A program made the translations under genes and the position numbers. Shown here one piece after another: positions 18,040 through 27,332 of a stretch of 64,000 bases of DNA. The DNA is from Nocardia sp. XZ_19_385 (GTDB lineage: Bacteria > Actinomycetota > Actinomycetes > Mycobacteriales > Mycobacteriaceae). Positions within the stretch are counted from its first letter, which is position 1, and every line of letters starts with the position of its first letter. Where the stretch lies: assembly GCF_015355755.1 (NCBI RefSeq), contig NZ_JACVEE010000002.1:1612001-1676000 (forward strand), given 5' to 3'. The notes beneath the pieces were generated by a model. It was not told where the DNA came from. It saw only the letters and a program-made list of their open reading frames with translations, and searched no databases.

Positions 18040-18891
18040 ATGGCCTTTGTAATCAATTCCCGTTTCCCCCGTTTCGTCCGGCGGGTGCGCCGGATGTCCG
18101 ATGGTTTCGACTCGGTGGGCAAGCACGCGCTGTTCTATGGCCAGTCGATCGGCTCGGTGCCGCGGGCATTCCTGCACTACCGCGCCGAGACCATCCGACT
18201 AATCGCCGAAATCTCCATGGGCACAGGCGCTCTCGCCGTAATCGGCGGCACCGTCGTGATCGTCGGCTTCCTGACCCTGGCGGCCGGCGGCACCATCGCG
18301 GTGCAGGGCTACAGCTCGCTGGGCAATATCGGCGTCGAGGCGCTGACCGGCTTCTTCGCCGCCTTCATCAACGTGCGCATCGCCGCCCCGGTGATCTCCG
18401 GCATCGGCTTGGCCGCCACTATCGGCGCCGGCTCGACAGCGCAATTGGGCGCCATGCGGGTCGCCGAGGAGATCGACGCGCTCGAGGTCATGGCCATCCG
18501 TCCGGTGCCCTTCCTGGTCGGCACCCGGATCCTCGCGGGCATGATCGCCATCATTCCGCTCTATTCTCTGGCCGTCATCGCCTCGTTCGTCGCCAGTCGT
18601 TTCGCGACCGTGGTGATCTACGGGCAGTCGGCCGGCGTGTACGACCACTACTTCTCGACCTTCCTGATTCCCAGCGACATCCTCTGGTCGTTCGGGCAGG
18701 CGATCATCATGGCGATCGCGGTCATGATGATCCACACCTACTACGGCTATCACGCCGCGGGCGGACCGGTCGGTGTGGGAATCGCGGTGGGGAACGCGGT
18801 TCGGGCCTCGCTGGTCACCGTGGTCACGGTGACACTGCTGATGTCGCTGGCCATCTACGGCACCTCCGGCAATTTCCATCTCTCCGGCTAG
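18040..18891 (+). CDS. yrbE4B: YrbE4B, second MlaE-type permease of Mce4
   Basis: A 283-residue membrane protein paired with YrbE4A. It has an MlaE-type coupling region, MRVAEEIDALEVMAIRPVPF, near residue 140, and several hydrophobic helices (for example ALAVIGGTVVIVGFLTLAAG). It starts four bases after the yrbE4A stop. The pair forms the inner-membrane permease to which the six Mce proteins attach. The length is normal for the family. Confidence 0.93.
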   Translation: MAFVINSRFPRFVRRVRRMSDGFDSVGKHALFYGQSIGSVPRAFLHYRAETIRLIAEISMGTGALAVIGGTVVIVGFLTLAAGGTIAVQGYSSLGNIGVEALTGFFAAFINVRIAAPVISGIGLAATIGAGSTAQLGAMRVAEEIDALEVMAIRPVPFLVGTRILAGMIAIIPLYSLAVIASFVASRFATVVIYGQSAGVYDHYFSTFLIPSDILWSFGQAIIMAIAVMMIHTYYGYHAAGGPVGVGIAVGNAVRASLVTVVTVTLLMSLAIYGTSGNFHLSG

Positions 18892-18903
18892 GGGCGGGAC
18901 ATC

Positions 18904-20091
18904 GTGACAACAAGACCCACAAGAACTGTCGAACAAGGCTGGTTCATCAAACTGATCGGGCTCGGCTTCATTCTCAGCCTGGTCCTGATCGTGACCTTTT
19001 GCCTGGTCAGCTTCCTCGGCGGATTCACCTCCACCGCCAAGGTGACCGTCGCCGCGCCGCGCGCCGGTCTGGTGCTCGATCCGGACGCCAAGGTGAAAAT
19101 CCGCGGCGTGGAAATCGGCCGGGTGGCCGGGATCAAGGAGACCGCGAACGGTGCCGACATCGAACTCGCGATGGATCCGGACCAGTTGAAACTGGTGCCG
19201 GCCAACGCCCTGGTCGATATTCGGTCCACCACCGTCTTCGGCGCGAAATACATCAACTTCGTCGCCCCGGAATCACCATCGCGTGAATCGTTGAAGCCGG
19301 GCGCGCTCGTGGCGGCCAAATCGGTGACCGTCGAATTCAATACGATTTTCCAGCATCTCAACGATGTGCTGCAGAAGGTGGAGCCGGAGAAGCTGAACGC
19401 CACGCTGACCGCGCTCGGCTCGGCGCTGGAAGGGCGTGGCGAGAAGCTCGGGAAGCTGCTCGTCGACAGTGACGCGTTCCTGCGCGAGATCAACCCGATG
19501 CTGCCCACCTTGCAGCAGGACCTGGACAAGACCGCGCAGGTGACCGGCCTGTACGCCGACACCGTGCCGGATCTGCTGCGCACCACCGACAACACGGTCG
19601 TCACCAGCGCCACCATCTCGGAGTCCGCCCAGCAGCTCGATTTGTTGCTGAGCAACCTCATCGGGCTGGCCGACACCGCCACCCCGATTCTGAACGAAAC
19701 CGAATCGCCACTGGTGGAAGCGCTTTCACTACTGACGGCCACCACCGGGACGCTGTACGAGTACCGATCCGCGGTCTACTGCACCGTTGTCGGCCTCGGC
19801 CAGATGATGCCGATCTACGGCTCGATCTTCGGTGGCCGGTACCCGGCGGTCTCGTTCAACGCCAGCATCATGCCCGCCGGCGAGCCCTACAAGTACCCGG
19901 AGGATCTACCGAAGGTGAACGCCACCGGCGGCCCGCACTGCGAGGGAACGCTCGACCATCAGCCCGGACAGATCCACCCGTACCTGGTCACCGATACCTC
20001 GGAAGGTCGGGTGTGGACGCCGGAGACCAGGCCGAACCTGGACTCCACCGTGTTCCAGCTGCTGTTCGCCGGACTTCCGGGGGTGAAATGA
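18904..20091 (+). CDS. mce4A: Mce4A, MCE-family subunit of the sterol importer
   Basis: A 395-residue protein with a single N-terminal membrane anchor (about residues 14-38), an MCE domain (about 42-120, including VKIRGVEIGRVAGI) and a long helical domain ending near residue 300. The C-terminal tail contains two cysteines (VYCTVV and PHCEGT), as in other actinobacterial MceA proteins. GTG 18904 follows an AGGGGCGGGA sequence. Known: MCE subunits form a hydrophobic tunnel across the periplasm for lipid transport. It is within a tight operon. Confidence 0.93.
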   Translation: MTTRPTRTVEQGWFIKLIGLGFILSLVLIVTFCLVSFLGGFTSTAKVTVAAPRAGLVLDPDAKVKIRGVEIGRVAGIKETANGADIELAMDPDQLKLVPANALVDIRSTTVFGAKYINFVAPESPSRESLKPGALVAAKSVTVEFNTIFQHLNDVLQKVEPEKLNATLTALGSALEGRGEKLGKLLVDSDAFLREINPMLPTLQQDLDKTAQVTGLYADTVPDLLRTTDNTVVTSATISESAQQLDLLLSNLIGLADTATPILNETESPLVEALSLLTATTGTLYEYRSAVYCTVVGLGQMMPIYGSIFGGRYPAVSFNASIMPAGEPYKYPEDLPKVNATGGPHCEGTLDHQPGQIHPYLVTDTSEGRVWTPETRPNLDSTVFQLLFAGLPGVK

Positions 20092-20092
20092 T

Positions 20093-21121
20093 ATGGCGCT
20101 CAAACCGCGCGCGGTAACCGTCAAGCTCGGCCTGTTCACCCTTGTCATGGTGCTGGTGCTGGGCATGCTCGGCGTGATCTTCAGCCAAATGCGCTTCTCG
20201 ATGGAGAATGGCTACCGCGCGGTGTTCACCAGCTCGTCGGGCATGCTGCCCGGCGCCAAGGTGCGCATCGCCGGTGTGCCGGTCGGCACGGTCAACGAGG
20301 TCTCGGTCGGCAAGGACAACCTCGCGCACGTCGAGTTCGATGTCGATCGCAAGTACAAGCTCTACGCCAGTACCAAGGTGGCGATCCGCTACGAGAATCT
20401 CGTCGGCGATCGGTACATGGAACTGCTGGAAGGGCCGGGCACCTCCGAGGTGCAGCGCGAAGGGTCCACCATCGGCACCGATCGCACCAAGCCGGCCTTG
20501 GATCTGGACATGCTGCTCGGCGGGTTCAAACCGCTGCTGCGCGGCCTGGACCCGGCGCAGGTCAATGATCTGACCGAGGCGCTGCTGCAGATCTTCCAAG
20601 GCCAGGGCGGCACGCTGGTGTCGCTGCTCAACAGTTCCGGCTCGTTCGGCAAGACGCTCGCCGAACGAGATGCCTTGATCGGCAGCGTGATCGAGAACCT
20701 GAAGACCGTGCTGACCACCATCGACGATCGTGATCAGCAGTTCGGCACCACACTCGATGAACTGCAGCGCCTGGTCAGCGGATTGGCCGCCGACAAGGAT
20801 CCGATCGGCGACGCGATTCCGCGGCTGGCCGGAGCCACCGGCGACCTGACCGAACTGCTGATGCAGGCGCGACCGGACCTGAAGGCCACCTTCAACCAAC
20901 TCGGTCGCGTCTCGCAGCAGGTGGACGACCAGTCCGCCGAGATCGAGTGGATCATCCAGAATCTGCCGGACGCCTACAAGAAGCTGGTTCGTATCGGTTC
21001 CTACGGGTCGTTCCTCAACACCTTCGTGTGCGGTACGGACCTGCTGGTCGACGGTCCGGATGGCAAGCCGCTGCTCGTCAAGCTGCCGGGCGCGCAGACC
21101 ACCGGAAGGTGCGAGAAGTGA
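20093..21121 (+). CDS. mce4B: Mce4B, MCE-family subunit
   Basis: A 342-residue MCE protein with a membrane anchor at residues 12-30, the MCE domain (VRIAGVPVGTVNEVSVGKD) to about residue 130, and then coiled helical segments. The C-terminal region includes NTFVCGTDL and a terminal CEK. The ATG is two bases after the mce4A stop. Its 3' end overlaps mce4C by four bases, so translation is coupled. Confidence 0.93.
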   Translation: MALKPRAVTVKLGLFTLVMVLVLGMLGVIFSQMRFSMENGYRAVFTSSSGMLPGAKVRIAGVPVGTVNEVSVGKDNLAHVEFDVDRKYKLYASTKVAIRYENLVGDRYMELLEGPGTSEVQREGSTIGTDRTKPALDLDMLLGGFKPLLRGLDPAQVNDLTEALLQIFQGQGGTLVSLLNSSGSFGKTLAERDALIGSVIENLKTVLTTIDDRDQQFGTTLDELQRLVSGLAADKDPIGDAIPRLAGATGDLTELLMQARPDLKATFNQLGRVSQQVDDQSAEIEWIIQNLPDAYKKLVRIGSYGSFLNTFVCGTDLLVDGPDGKPLLVKLPGAQTTGRCEK

Positions 21122-22191
21122 ACGAGAATCGCTCGCCCCTGATCAATATGGGCATCGTGGGCATCGTCCTGGCCGTGGCTATCTCGCTGGCGTCCCTGCA
21201 GTTCGATCGACTGCCCTTCATCGCCTCCGGCGTCGGATACTCGGCGTACTTCGGTGACGCGGGCGGTCTGGTGCCCGGCGATCACGTACAGGTCGCCGGT
21301 GTGCGATCCGGTCGGGTCGAAGAGGTCAGCCTCGACGGCGCCAAGGTGCTCGTGCGCTTCAACCTCGACGAGAACATCGTGCTGGGGACGAAGACCACAG
21401 CGGCCATCAAGACGAATACGGTGCTGGGGCGCAAGTCGCTCGAGGTGACCCCGCTGGGCAACGGCACGATGCGAAAGTACGATCCGATTCCCTTGGAGCG
21501 CACCACTTCTCCCTACTCGCTCAACGAGGCGCTCAGCGAACTCGCCACCACCGTGCACGGGCTCGACATGAACCAGGTCAACACGACCCTGGACGCGTTG
21601 TCGGCGACCTTCGCCGATACCCCGGCGCCGCTGCGGTCCGCGCTGGAGGGCGTTTCCGCGCTTTCTCGCAGCATCAATACTCGGGATCAGGCGCTCACCG
21701 AATTGCTGGGCAAGGCGCAAGGCGTGACCAAGGTGCTCTCCGATCGGGCGGCGAAGATCAGTGCTCTGCTCGTCGACGGCAATCAACTCCTCGGCGAACT
21801 CGACGCCCGCCGGGCCGCGATCGGACAGTTGATCACCTACGTCAACAGTCTCGCCCAGCAGATCACCGGATTCGTCAACGACAACGAGGCGCAGCTCAAA
21901 CCCGCACTGGACCGCCTGAATTCGGTGCTGGGTCTGCTCCAGCGCAACAAGCAGAACCTGTCCGACGCGCTCGACGCGCTCGGCCCGTATGCGGCGGCGC
22001 TGGGCGAGCAGGTCGGCAGTGGCCCGTACTTCCAGTCGTACATCGTCAATGCGACAAGTAAAGGCCTGCAGCCCCTGGTCGACGCCCTGGTCTGGCCGGA
22101 GCATCTGCCCGCTGACCTGAGGTCCTACCTCGACAACGGAAACCATCGGGCCCCAGGCCTTTACCCGGCAGAAACGGAGCCAGGTAAATGA
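21118..22191 (+). CDS. mce4C: Mce4C, MCE-family subunit
   Basis: A 357-residue MCE protein. The start is GTG 21118 (overlapping the mce4B stop as GTGA), because the membrane anchor (NMGIVGIVLAVAISLASLQF) begins at residue 10 and earlier in-frame codons lie inside mce4B. The MCE domain contains VQVAGVRSGRVEEVSLDGAK. A long alpha-helical region follows, and the tail is shorter than in some paralogues. It overlaps the next ATG by four bases. Confidence 0.92.
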   Translation: MNENRSPLINMGIVGIVLAVAISLASLQFDRLPFIASGVGYSAYFGDAGGLVPGDHVQVAGVRSGRVEEVSLDGAKVLVRFNLDENIVLGTKTTAAIKTNTVLGRKSLEVTPLGNGTMRKYDPIPLERTTSPYSLNEALSELATTVHGLDMNQVNTTLDALSATFADTPAPLRSALEGVSALSRSINTRDQALTELLGKAQGVTKVLSDRAAKISALLVDGNQLLGELDARRAAIGQLITYVNSLAQQITGFVNDNEAQLKPALDRLNSVLGLLQRNKQNLSDALDALGPYAAALGEQVGSGPYFQSYIVNATSKGLQPLVDALVWPEHLPADLRSYLDNGNHRAPGLYPAETEPGK

Positions 22192-23429
22192 ACGCTCTGA
22201 AAAACGTGGGAAATTTGCCTCGTTGGACGCGAGTTGTCGCGCTCGTGGCCTTGGTGGCGATAGTGGCCTTCGTCGGATACTCGGCGGTGACCCGCGTCGG
22301 CACCAAACAGATCACCGCGCATTTCCCGTCCACCAGCGGCCTGTACGTCGGTGACGAGATCCGGGTACTCGGCGTGCAGGTAGGCACCATCGATTCCGTC
22401 GAACCCGGCCCGGAGCAGGTGACGGTGAAGATGACGGTCGACCGCGGCATCGATCTGCCCGCCGAGGCCAAGGCCGTGATCGTATCGCCGTCGCTGGTGT
22501 CGGCACGGTTCATCCAGTTGGCCCCCGCCTACACCGGTGGGCCGAAGATGAGCGACGGCGCGACCATCCCGATCCAGCGCACCGCCATCCCGGTCGAATG
22601 GGACGACATCAAGACCGAATTGTCCAAGCTGGCAACCAGTCTCGGTCCGGTCGGCACGGACGAGCAGGGGTCGTTCGGCCGTTTCATCGACACCGCCGCC
22701 GACAATCTCGACGGCAACGGCCAAGCCTTCCGCGACACGCTGCGGGAACTGTCCGGTGCGTTGAACACCCTGTCGGATGGACGTACCGACCTTTTCGCCA
22801 CTATCCGCAATCTGCAGCAGTTCGTGGACGTGCTGTCCAAGAGCAACGATCAGATCGTGCAGTTCGGTGGCCGCCTGGCTTCGGTGTCGTCGGTGCTGGC
22901 CGGAGTCTCGACCGATCTCGGTGCGGGGCTGGACAACCTGGATATCGCCGTTGCCGATGTGCAGCGCTTCATCGAGGACCGCGGCGGCGCGTTGACCGAG
23001 GGTCTGCAACGGTTGACCGACGTCACCCAACTGCTGGTGGACAAGCGACCCGAGGTCGAGCGAGTACTGCATTCCGGCCCGACCGCCTTGACGAACTTCT
23101 ACCAGATCTACAACCCCGCCCAGGGCAGCCTCGGTGGCTACCCCGTGCTCACCAACTTCGCCAATCCGGTCAGCTTCCTGTGCGGTTCGGTCGAGGCGCT
23201 GGGTGCCAACGAGGCCGACAAGAGCGCGGACCTGTGCGCCCAGATGCTGGGACCGGTGCTGCAGAACCTGGCGATGAACTACCCGCCGTTGATGCTCAAC
23301 CCGGGCTCTAATGCGACTGCCTACCCGGAGCAGCTGATCCCCAGCACCCCGGAGGTGGGGGCGCGCATGGGTGGCGAAGTCTCCGTGCCCGAAAGCCTTG
23401 CCGAACTTGCCCTTCCGGGAGACAACTGA
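22188..23429 (+). CDS. mce4D: Mce4D, MCE-family subunit
   Basis: A 413-residue MCE protein with an anchor at residues 15-33 (VVALVALVAIVAFVGY) and an MCE domain containing IRVLGVQVGTIDSVEPGPEQ. The helical domain runs to about residue 300, followed by a tail with paired cysteines (FLCGSVEAL and DLCAQML). It overlaps mce4C by four bases and mce4E by one. Known role: part of the periplasmic conduit of Mce4. Confidence 0.93.
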   Translation: MNALKNVGNLPRWTRVVALVALVAIVAFVGYSAVTRVGTKQITAHFPSTSGLYVGDEIRVLGVQVGTIDSVEPGPEQVTVKMTVDRGIDLPAEAKAVIVSPSLVSARFIQLAPAYTGGPKMSDGATIPIQRTAIPVEWDDIKTELSKLATSLGPVGTDEQGSFGRFIDTAADNLDGNGQAFRDTLRELSGALNTLSDGRTDLFATIRNLQQFVDVLSKSNDQIVQFGGRLASVSSVLAGVSTDLGAGLDNLDIAVADVQRFIEDRGGALTEGLQRLTDVTQLLVDKRPEVERVLHSGPTALTNFYQIYNPAQGSLGGYPVLTNFANPVSFLCGSVEALGANEADKSADLCAQMLGPVLQNLAMNYPPLMLNPGSNATAYPEQLIPSTPEVGARMGGEVSVPESLAELALPGDN

Positions 23430-24652
23430 TGAAGACCATCCGTGGTCGTAAACGCGTAGCCGGCTTGGCGATCGGACTCGCGATCGCCCTCGGCGCCACC
23501 GGTTGCCAATGGGACGGCCTGAACTCGCTCCCGTTGCCGGGCGCCAAGGGCACCGGCGAAGGCGCCTGGGAAGTCAAGATCCAGATGCCGAATGTCACGA
23601 CGCTGAACCGTAATTCGCCGGTCCGCGTCAATGATGTGACCGTCGGCACCGTCACCGGGATCGAGGTGGAGGGCTGGCATGCGCTGGTGACCGTGAGCCT
23701 CGAAAAAGATGTGACGCTACCGGCCAATGCCACCGCCAAGATCGGGCAGACCAGTCTGCTCGGCAGCAACCACGTGGAGTTGGCCGCGCCGAAAGATGTC
23801 GCGGCCCAGGGTCGTTTGCAGCCCGGTGGCCTGATTCCGCTGGAGCGGGCGGGCGCGTTCCCCACCACCGAGCAAGTGCTGTCCTCACTGTCGGTGGTGC
23901 TCAACGGCGGCGGTATCAGCCAGTTGCAGAACATCACCGGCGAACTGAACAAGGCCCTGGTCGGCAACACCGACGCCATCCGCGATCTGCTGCCGCAGCT
24001 GAACACCCTGATCGGCACCCTGGATACCCAGACCAAGGACATCATCGCCGCCATGAGCGGACTGGACCGGTTCTCGGGAATCCTTGCCCGGCAACAGGAT
24101 CAGCTGGCCTCCGCGATCGAGAACATCCATCCGGCGCTGACCGTGCTCGCCGACCGGCGCGAGACCATCACGCAAACCCTCACCGCTCTCGGCGGGCTCA
24201 GCGATGTGGTGTCGAGGATCGTCGACAACGGTGGCGACAACCTCACCACCGACCTGGCGAACCTGTGGCCGTTGCTGGACGAGGTCGCCAATACCGGAAA
24301 CCATCTCAGTACGACGCTCGGGATGCTGCTGACCTTCCCGTTCTCGATGCACCACATGGACGGCGCGGTACGCGGCGACTACCTCAATGTGAAGATCACC
24401 TACGACCTCACCTCCGAGCGGCTGTCGAAGAACTTCCTCACCGGCACCCCGCTGGGCAAGCGCTACGCGGGTGTGGAAGGGGTGCTCGGCCAGGCCGGCG
24501 GCACCGACGGTGATCCGATCGATCCGACCACGGCGCCGATGCGCGAGCCGAAGGCAGAGAACCCGCAGCAGCCGAGTCTGCCTGGGCTGGGCCCGATTCC
24601 CGGACTTCCCGCCATTCCGGGCATCACCGTTCCCGAAGGGAGTGGGAAGTGA
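23429..24652 (+). CDS. mce4E: Mce4E, lipoprotein subunit of the Mce4 importer
   Basis: A 407-residue MCE lipoprotein (LprN position in M. tuberculosis). The signal peptide ends in a lipobox LGATGC, giving lipidated Cys26. The MCE domain holds VRVNDVTVGTVTGIEVEGWH. The last 30 residues are rich in Pro and Gly (LPGLGPIPGLPAIPG), a disordered tail typical of Mce E and F subunits. It overlaps the mce4D stop by one base and mce4F by four. Confidence 0.93.
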   Translation: MKTIRGRKRVAGLAIGLAIALGATGCQWDGLNSLPLPGAKGTGEGAWEVKIQMPNVTTLNRNSPVRVNDVTVGTVTGIEVEGWHALVTVSLEKDVTLPANATAKIGQTSLLGSNHVELAAPKDVAAQGRLQPGGLIPLERAGAFPTTEQVLSSLSVVLNGGGISQLQNITGELNKALVGNTDAIRDLLPQLNTLIGTLDTQTKDIIAAMSGLDRFSGILARQQDQLASAIENIHPALTVLADRRETITQTLTALGGLSDVVSRIVDNGGDNLTTDLANLWPLLDEVANTGNHLSTTLGMLLTFPFSMHHMDGAVRGDYLNVKITYDLTSERLSKNFLTGTPLGKRYAGVEGVLGQAGGTDGDPIDPTTAPMREPKAENPQQPSLPGLGPIPGLPAIPGITVPEGSGK

Positions 24653-26064
24653 AACTCTCCCGTTTCGTCAAGATTCAGCTCATCATCTTCTCCGTCCTGA
24701 CCGTCATCGGTCTTTCGGTGATGGGCGGGAGGTACGTCGGCATTCCCGCGATGGCCGGGATCGGCCGCTATGACGTAACGGTGAAACTGGCGGCCACCGG
24801 CGGGCTCTACGAGAGCTCGAACGTGTCCTATCGCGGGACCAATGTCGGCAAGGTGGAAGAGGTCCGGCTCACCCCCGAGGGCGTCGACGCCCACCTGTCC
24901 ATCGACAGCGATTACAAGATTCCGGCCGATGTCGATGCCTGGGTGCGCAGCGTCTCGGCGATCGGCGAGCAGTACGTGGATCTGGTGCCGGCCGAAAAAC
25001 CCAAGGGCGGCAACCTGTCCGACGGTTCGGTGGTCCCGGTCGAGCGCACCAAGCTGCCACAGGATGTCGGTACCTTGCTCGACCAGACCGACCGGCTGCT
25101 GAACAGCGTGGCCGACACCAAACTGCGCCAGGTCATCGACGACGCGTTCACGGCTTTCAACGGCGCCGGACCGGACTTGCAGAAGTTCATCGACTCCGCG
25201 GCCCTGCTGGTGCAGGAGGCGAAGGACAACACCGAGGTCACCAAGGACCTGATCGACAAGATCGGACCGCTGCTCGACACCCAGATCGACTCCGATACCG
25301 CCATTCGGTCGTGGACCCAGGATCTGGCCACGCTCACCGATCAGCTGCGGGAACACGATCCGGCCTTGCGCAATGTCATCGACAAGACGCCCGGGGCCGC
25401 CGCCAGCGCCACTCAGCTGTTCCAGGATCTGAATCCGACCCTGCCCATGCTGGCGCGCAATCTCATGAGCATCGGCCAGGTCACCTACCTGTACGACCCG
25501 GGCGTCGAACAGCTGCTGGTTACCTTTCCGCCGCTGGTCGCCGCGCTGCTGACGGCGGCCACCAGCGGACCGCTGGAATACGGGGCGAAGGTCGACTTCA
25601 AGGTCGGCGTCAACGATCCGCAGGGCTGCACCACCGGCTTCCTCACCGCTGAAGAGCGCCGCTCGCCCGCCCTTCGGGACGCACCCCCGACCCCCGGCGG
25701 CTTGTACTGCAGGATTGCGCAGAACGCGCCGTTCGATGTCCGCGGCATTCGCAATACGCCGTGTATGGAATTCCCGGGCAAGCGCGCACCCACCCCGGAA
25801 TTGTGCCGTGACCCGCAGGGCTACCTGCCTCTGGGCGACAACCCGCAGACCGGCCCGCCCAATCCGGTGACCCCGTCGGGCGAGCCCATTGGCGAACCGG
25901 ATGGGGTCCGGCCCGCGTCGGTGGAGATCCGTCCGTACGATCCGGGTACCGGAACAATTTTGGGACAAGACGGTCGTAGCTACCGAATCGCTAATATCGG
26001 AAGCGATGGCTCCGGCGTAGTTCCGGCAAGTCTGACAGCAATGGTTCAGGAGCAGATGCGATGA
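24649..26064 (+). CDS. mce4F: Mce4F, MCE-family subunit
   Basis: A 471-residue MCE protein, the longest in the operon. The anchor is at residues 8-24 (IQLIIFSVLTVIGLSVMGG), the MCE domain includes VSYRGTNVGKVEEVRLTPEG, and the helical domain is followed by a Pro-rich tail from about residue 380. GTG 24649 overlaps the mce4E stop. Cysteines at GCTTGF, YCRIAQ, PCMEF and ELCRD in the tail may form disulfides, as in other periplasm-facing Mce F proteins. Confidence 0.93.
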   Translation: MKLSRFVKIQLIIFSVLTVIGLSVMGGRYVGIPAMAGIGRYDVTVKLAATGGLYESSNVSYRGTNVGKVEEVRLTPEGVDAHLSIDSDYKIPADVDAWVRSVSAIGEQYVDLVPAEKPKGGNLSDGSVVPVERTKLPQDVGTLLDQTDRLLNSVADTKLRQVIDDAFTAFNGAGPDLQKFIDSAALLVQEAKDNTEVTKDLIDKIGPLLDTQIDSDTAIRSWTQDLATLTDQLREHDPALRNVIDKTPGAAASATQLFQDLNPTLPMLARNLMSIGQVTYLYDPGVEQLLVTFPPLVAALLTAATSGPLEYGAKVDFKVGVNDPQGCTTGFLTAEERRSPALRDAPPTPGGLYCRIAQNAPFDVRGIRNTPCMEFPGKRAPTPELCRDPQGYLPLGDNPQTGPPNPVTPSGEPIGEPDGVRPASVEIRPYDPGTGTILGQDGRSYRIANIGSDGSGVVPASLTAMVQEQMR

Positions 26065-26828
26065 AGGAAGCCGAGCCCGCCGAGGCGGCCAAGGAAGCGG
26101 CGCTGCCAGAGACAGTGACCGAGCAGGTCGAGTCCGAGGAATCCGCCGAGTCCGCCGGCACGGTGCAGCTCGAGGCCGATCCCGTGATCAGCGAGACCGC
26201 GACAGTGGAGCTCACGAAGAAGGCGGAGTCCACGAAGGAACCGGACGAATCCCCGGCCGATGATGAGCCGAAACCGGCAGCGGCCGAAGCTGATTCGGAT
26301 GCGGCCGAAGGCGATTCGGATGCGGCCGCCGACGACGGCACACCGTCGCGGCGGTCCTGGATCCTCGCGGCGGCGGCGCTCGTGCTGAGCGTGGCTCTGG
26401 TGTCGGCGACCGTCTGGATGACGGTCCAGCGCAACAATATCGCCGACCAGCAAGCCATGGGCGCGGACTATGTCCAGGCGGCCAAGCAGGCGATGCTGAA
26501 CATCACCAACATCAGCGCCGACACCGCGCCGGACGACATCAACCGCGTGCTCGCGGTGACCTCCGGCGATCTGAAGAACGAATACACCACGCGCAAGGAC
26601 GATTACGCCGCCATCGTGAAGAAGGCGCAGGTCAACGCGAAGGGTGAGATCATCGAAGCGGCCCTGCAGAGTTCGGATGAGCATTCGGCGATCGTGCTCG
26701 TCGCGGTGAAGCAAATCGTCACCAACGTGGGCGCGGAAGGTCAGCAGCAGCGGCAGTACCGGTTCAAGGTGACCATCGCCCGCGGCGACAACGGTTTCAC
26801 GGCAACGTCGATGGAGATGGTGGTATGA
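26061..26828 (+). CDS. Mce-associated membrane protein (Rv3493c type)
   Basis: A 255-residue protein. The first 95 residues are acidic and disordered (Glu/Ala/Asp-rich), a single membrane helix follows (about 99-123, ILAAAALVLSVALVSATVWM), and the C-terminal domain is an NTF2-like Mas fold. It overlaps mce4F by four bases and is coupled to the next gene. Known: Mas proteins stabilise Mce complexes, and their loss impairs sterol uptake. Two 16-base direct repeats lie in the acidic region. Confidence 0.88.
   Translation: MKEAEPAEAAKEAALPETVTEQVESEESAESAGTVQLEADPVISETATVELTKKAESTKEPDESPADDEPKPAAAEADSDAAEGDSDAAADDGTPSRRSWILAAAALVLSVALVSATVWMTVQRNNIADQQAMGADYVQAAKQAMLNITNISADTAPDDINRVLAVTSGDLKNEYTTRKDDYAAIVKKAQVNAKGEIIEAALQSSDEHSAIVLVAVKQIVTNVGAEGQQQRQYRFKVTIARGDNGFTATSMEMVV
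26292..26328 (+). repeat. Two 16-base direct repeats (period 21) inside the Mas gene
   Basis: gattcggatgcggccg occurs at 26292-26307 and 26313-26328. Each copy encodes DSDAA in the acidic linker. A change in copy number would keep the reading frame. Confidence 0.8.
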
Positions 26829-27316
26829 CCACGAAATTGAGTGGCCGGCTGATCGTGCTCGTCGCCTCGTTGCTGCTGGTCCTCAGTGCCGGCGCCGCCT
26901 CCTGGACCGGTTACGGCTGGTGGCGCGACAGCCAGGCCGATACCGCCCGCGACGAGTCGCTGGTGGTCGCCCGCCGCGCGGTCCAGGGCATGTTCGGCTA
27001 CAACTTCCGGACCATCGACACCCAGATGCCCAAGGTCATGGAAGACATGACCTCGGACTTCCAGGAAGACTGGACCAAGGTCACCCAAACCGTCCTCGCC
27101 CCCGGCGCCAAGGAAAAGGAATTGGCCGTTACGGCGACCGTTATCGAAAGCGGCATCATCTCCGCCGATGCGGACAGGGCCGAGGTCATGATCTTCCTCA
27201 ACCAGAAGAGCATCGGCAAGGATCCATCCAAGGGCACCTTCGACTCGAGCCGCCTGCGGGTCAAGCTCGAGAACGACAACGACCGCTGGCTGGTGGCGGA
27301 CGTCGACCCGATCTGA
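26825..27316 (+). CDS. Second Mce-associated membrane protein (Rv3492c type)
   Basis: A 163-residue protein with an N-terminal membrane helix (about residues 9-27, LIVLVASLLLVLSAGAA) and a Mas-type extracytoplasmic domain. It overlaps the first Mas gene by four bases and ends the mce4 operon. The convergent phoR gene follows after 16 bases, with no obvious terminator hairpin between them. The ortholog in M. tuberculosis also closes the mce4 operon. Confidence 0.88.
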   Translation: MTTKLSGRLIVLVASLLLVLSAGAASWTGYGWWRDSQADTARDESLVVARRAVQGMFGYNFRTIDTQMPKVMEDMTSDFQEDWTKVTQTVLAPGAKEKELAVTATVIESGIISADADRAEVMIFLNQKSIGKDPSKGTFDSSRLRVKLENDNDRWLVADVDPI

Positions 27317-27332
27317 CCACGCCCTGCATCCC

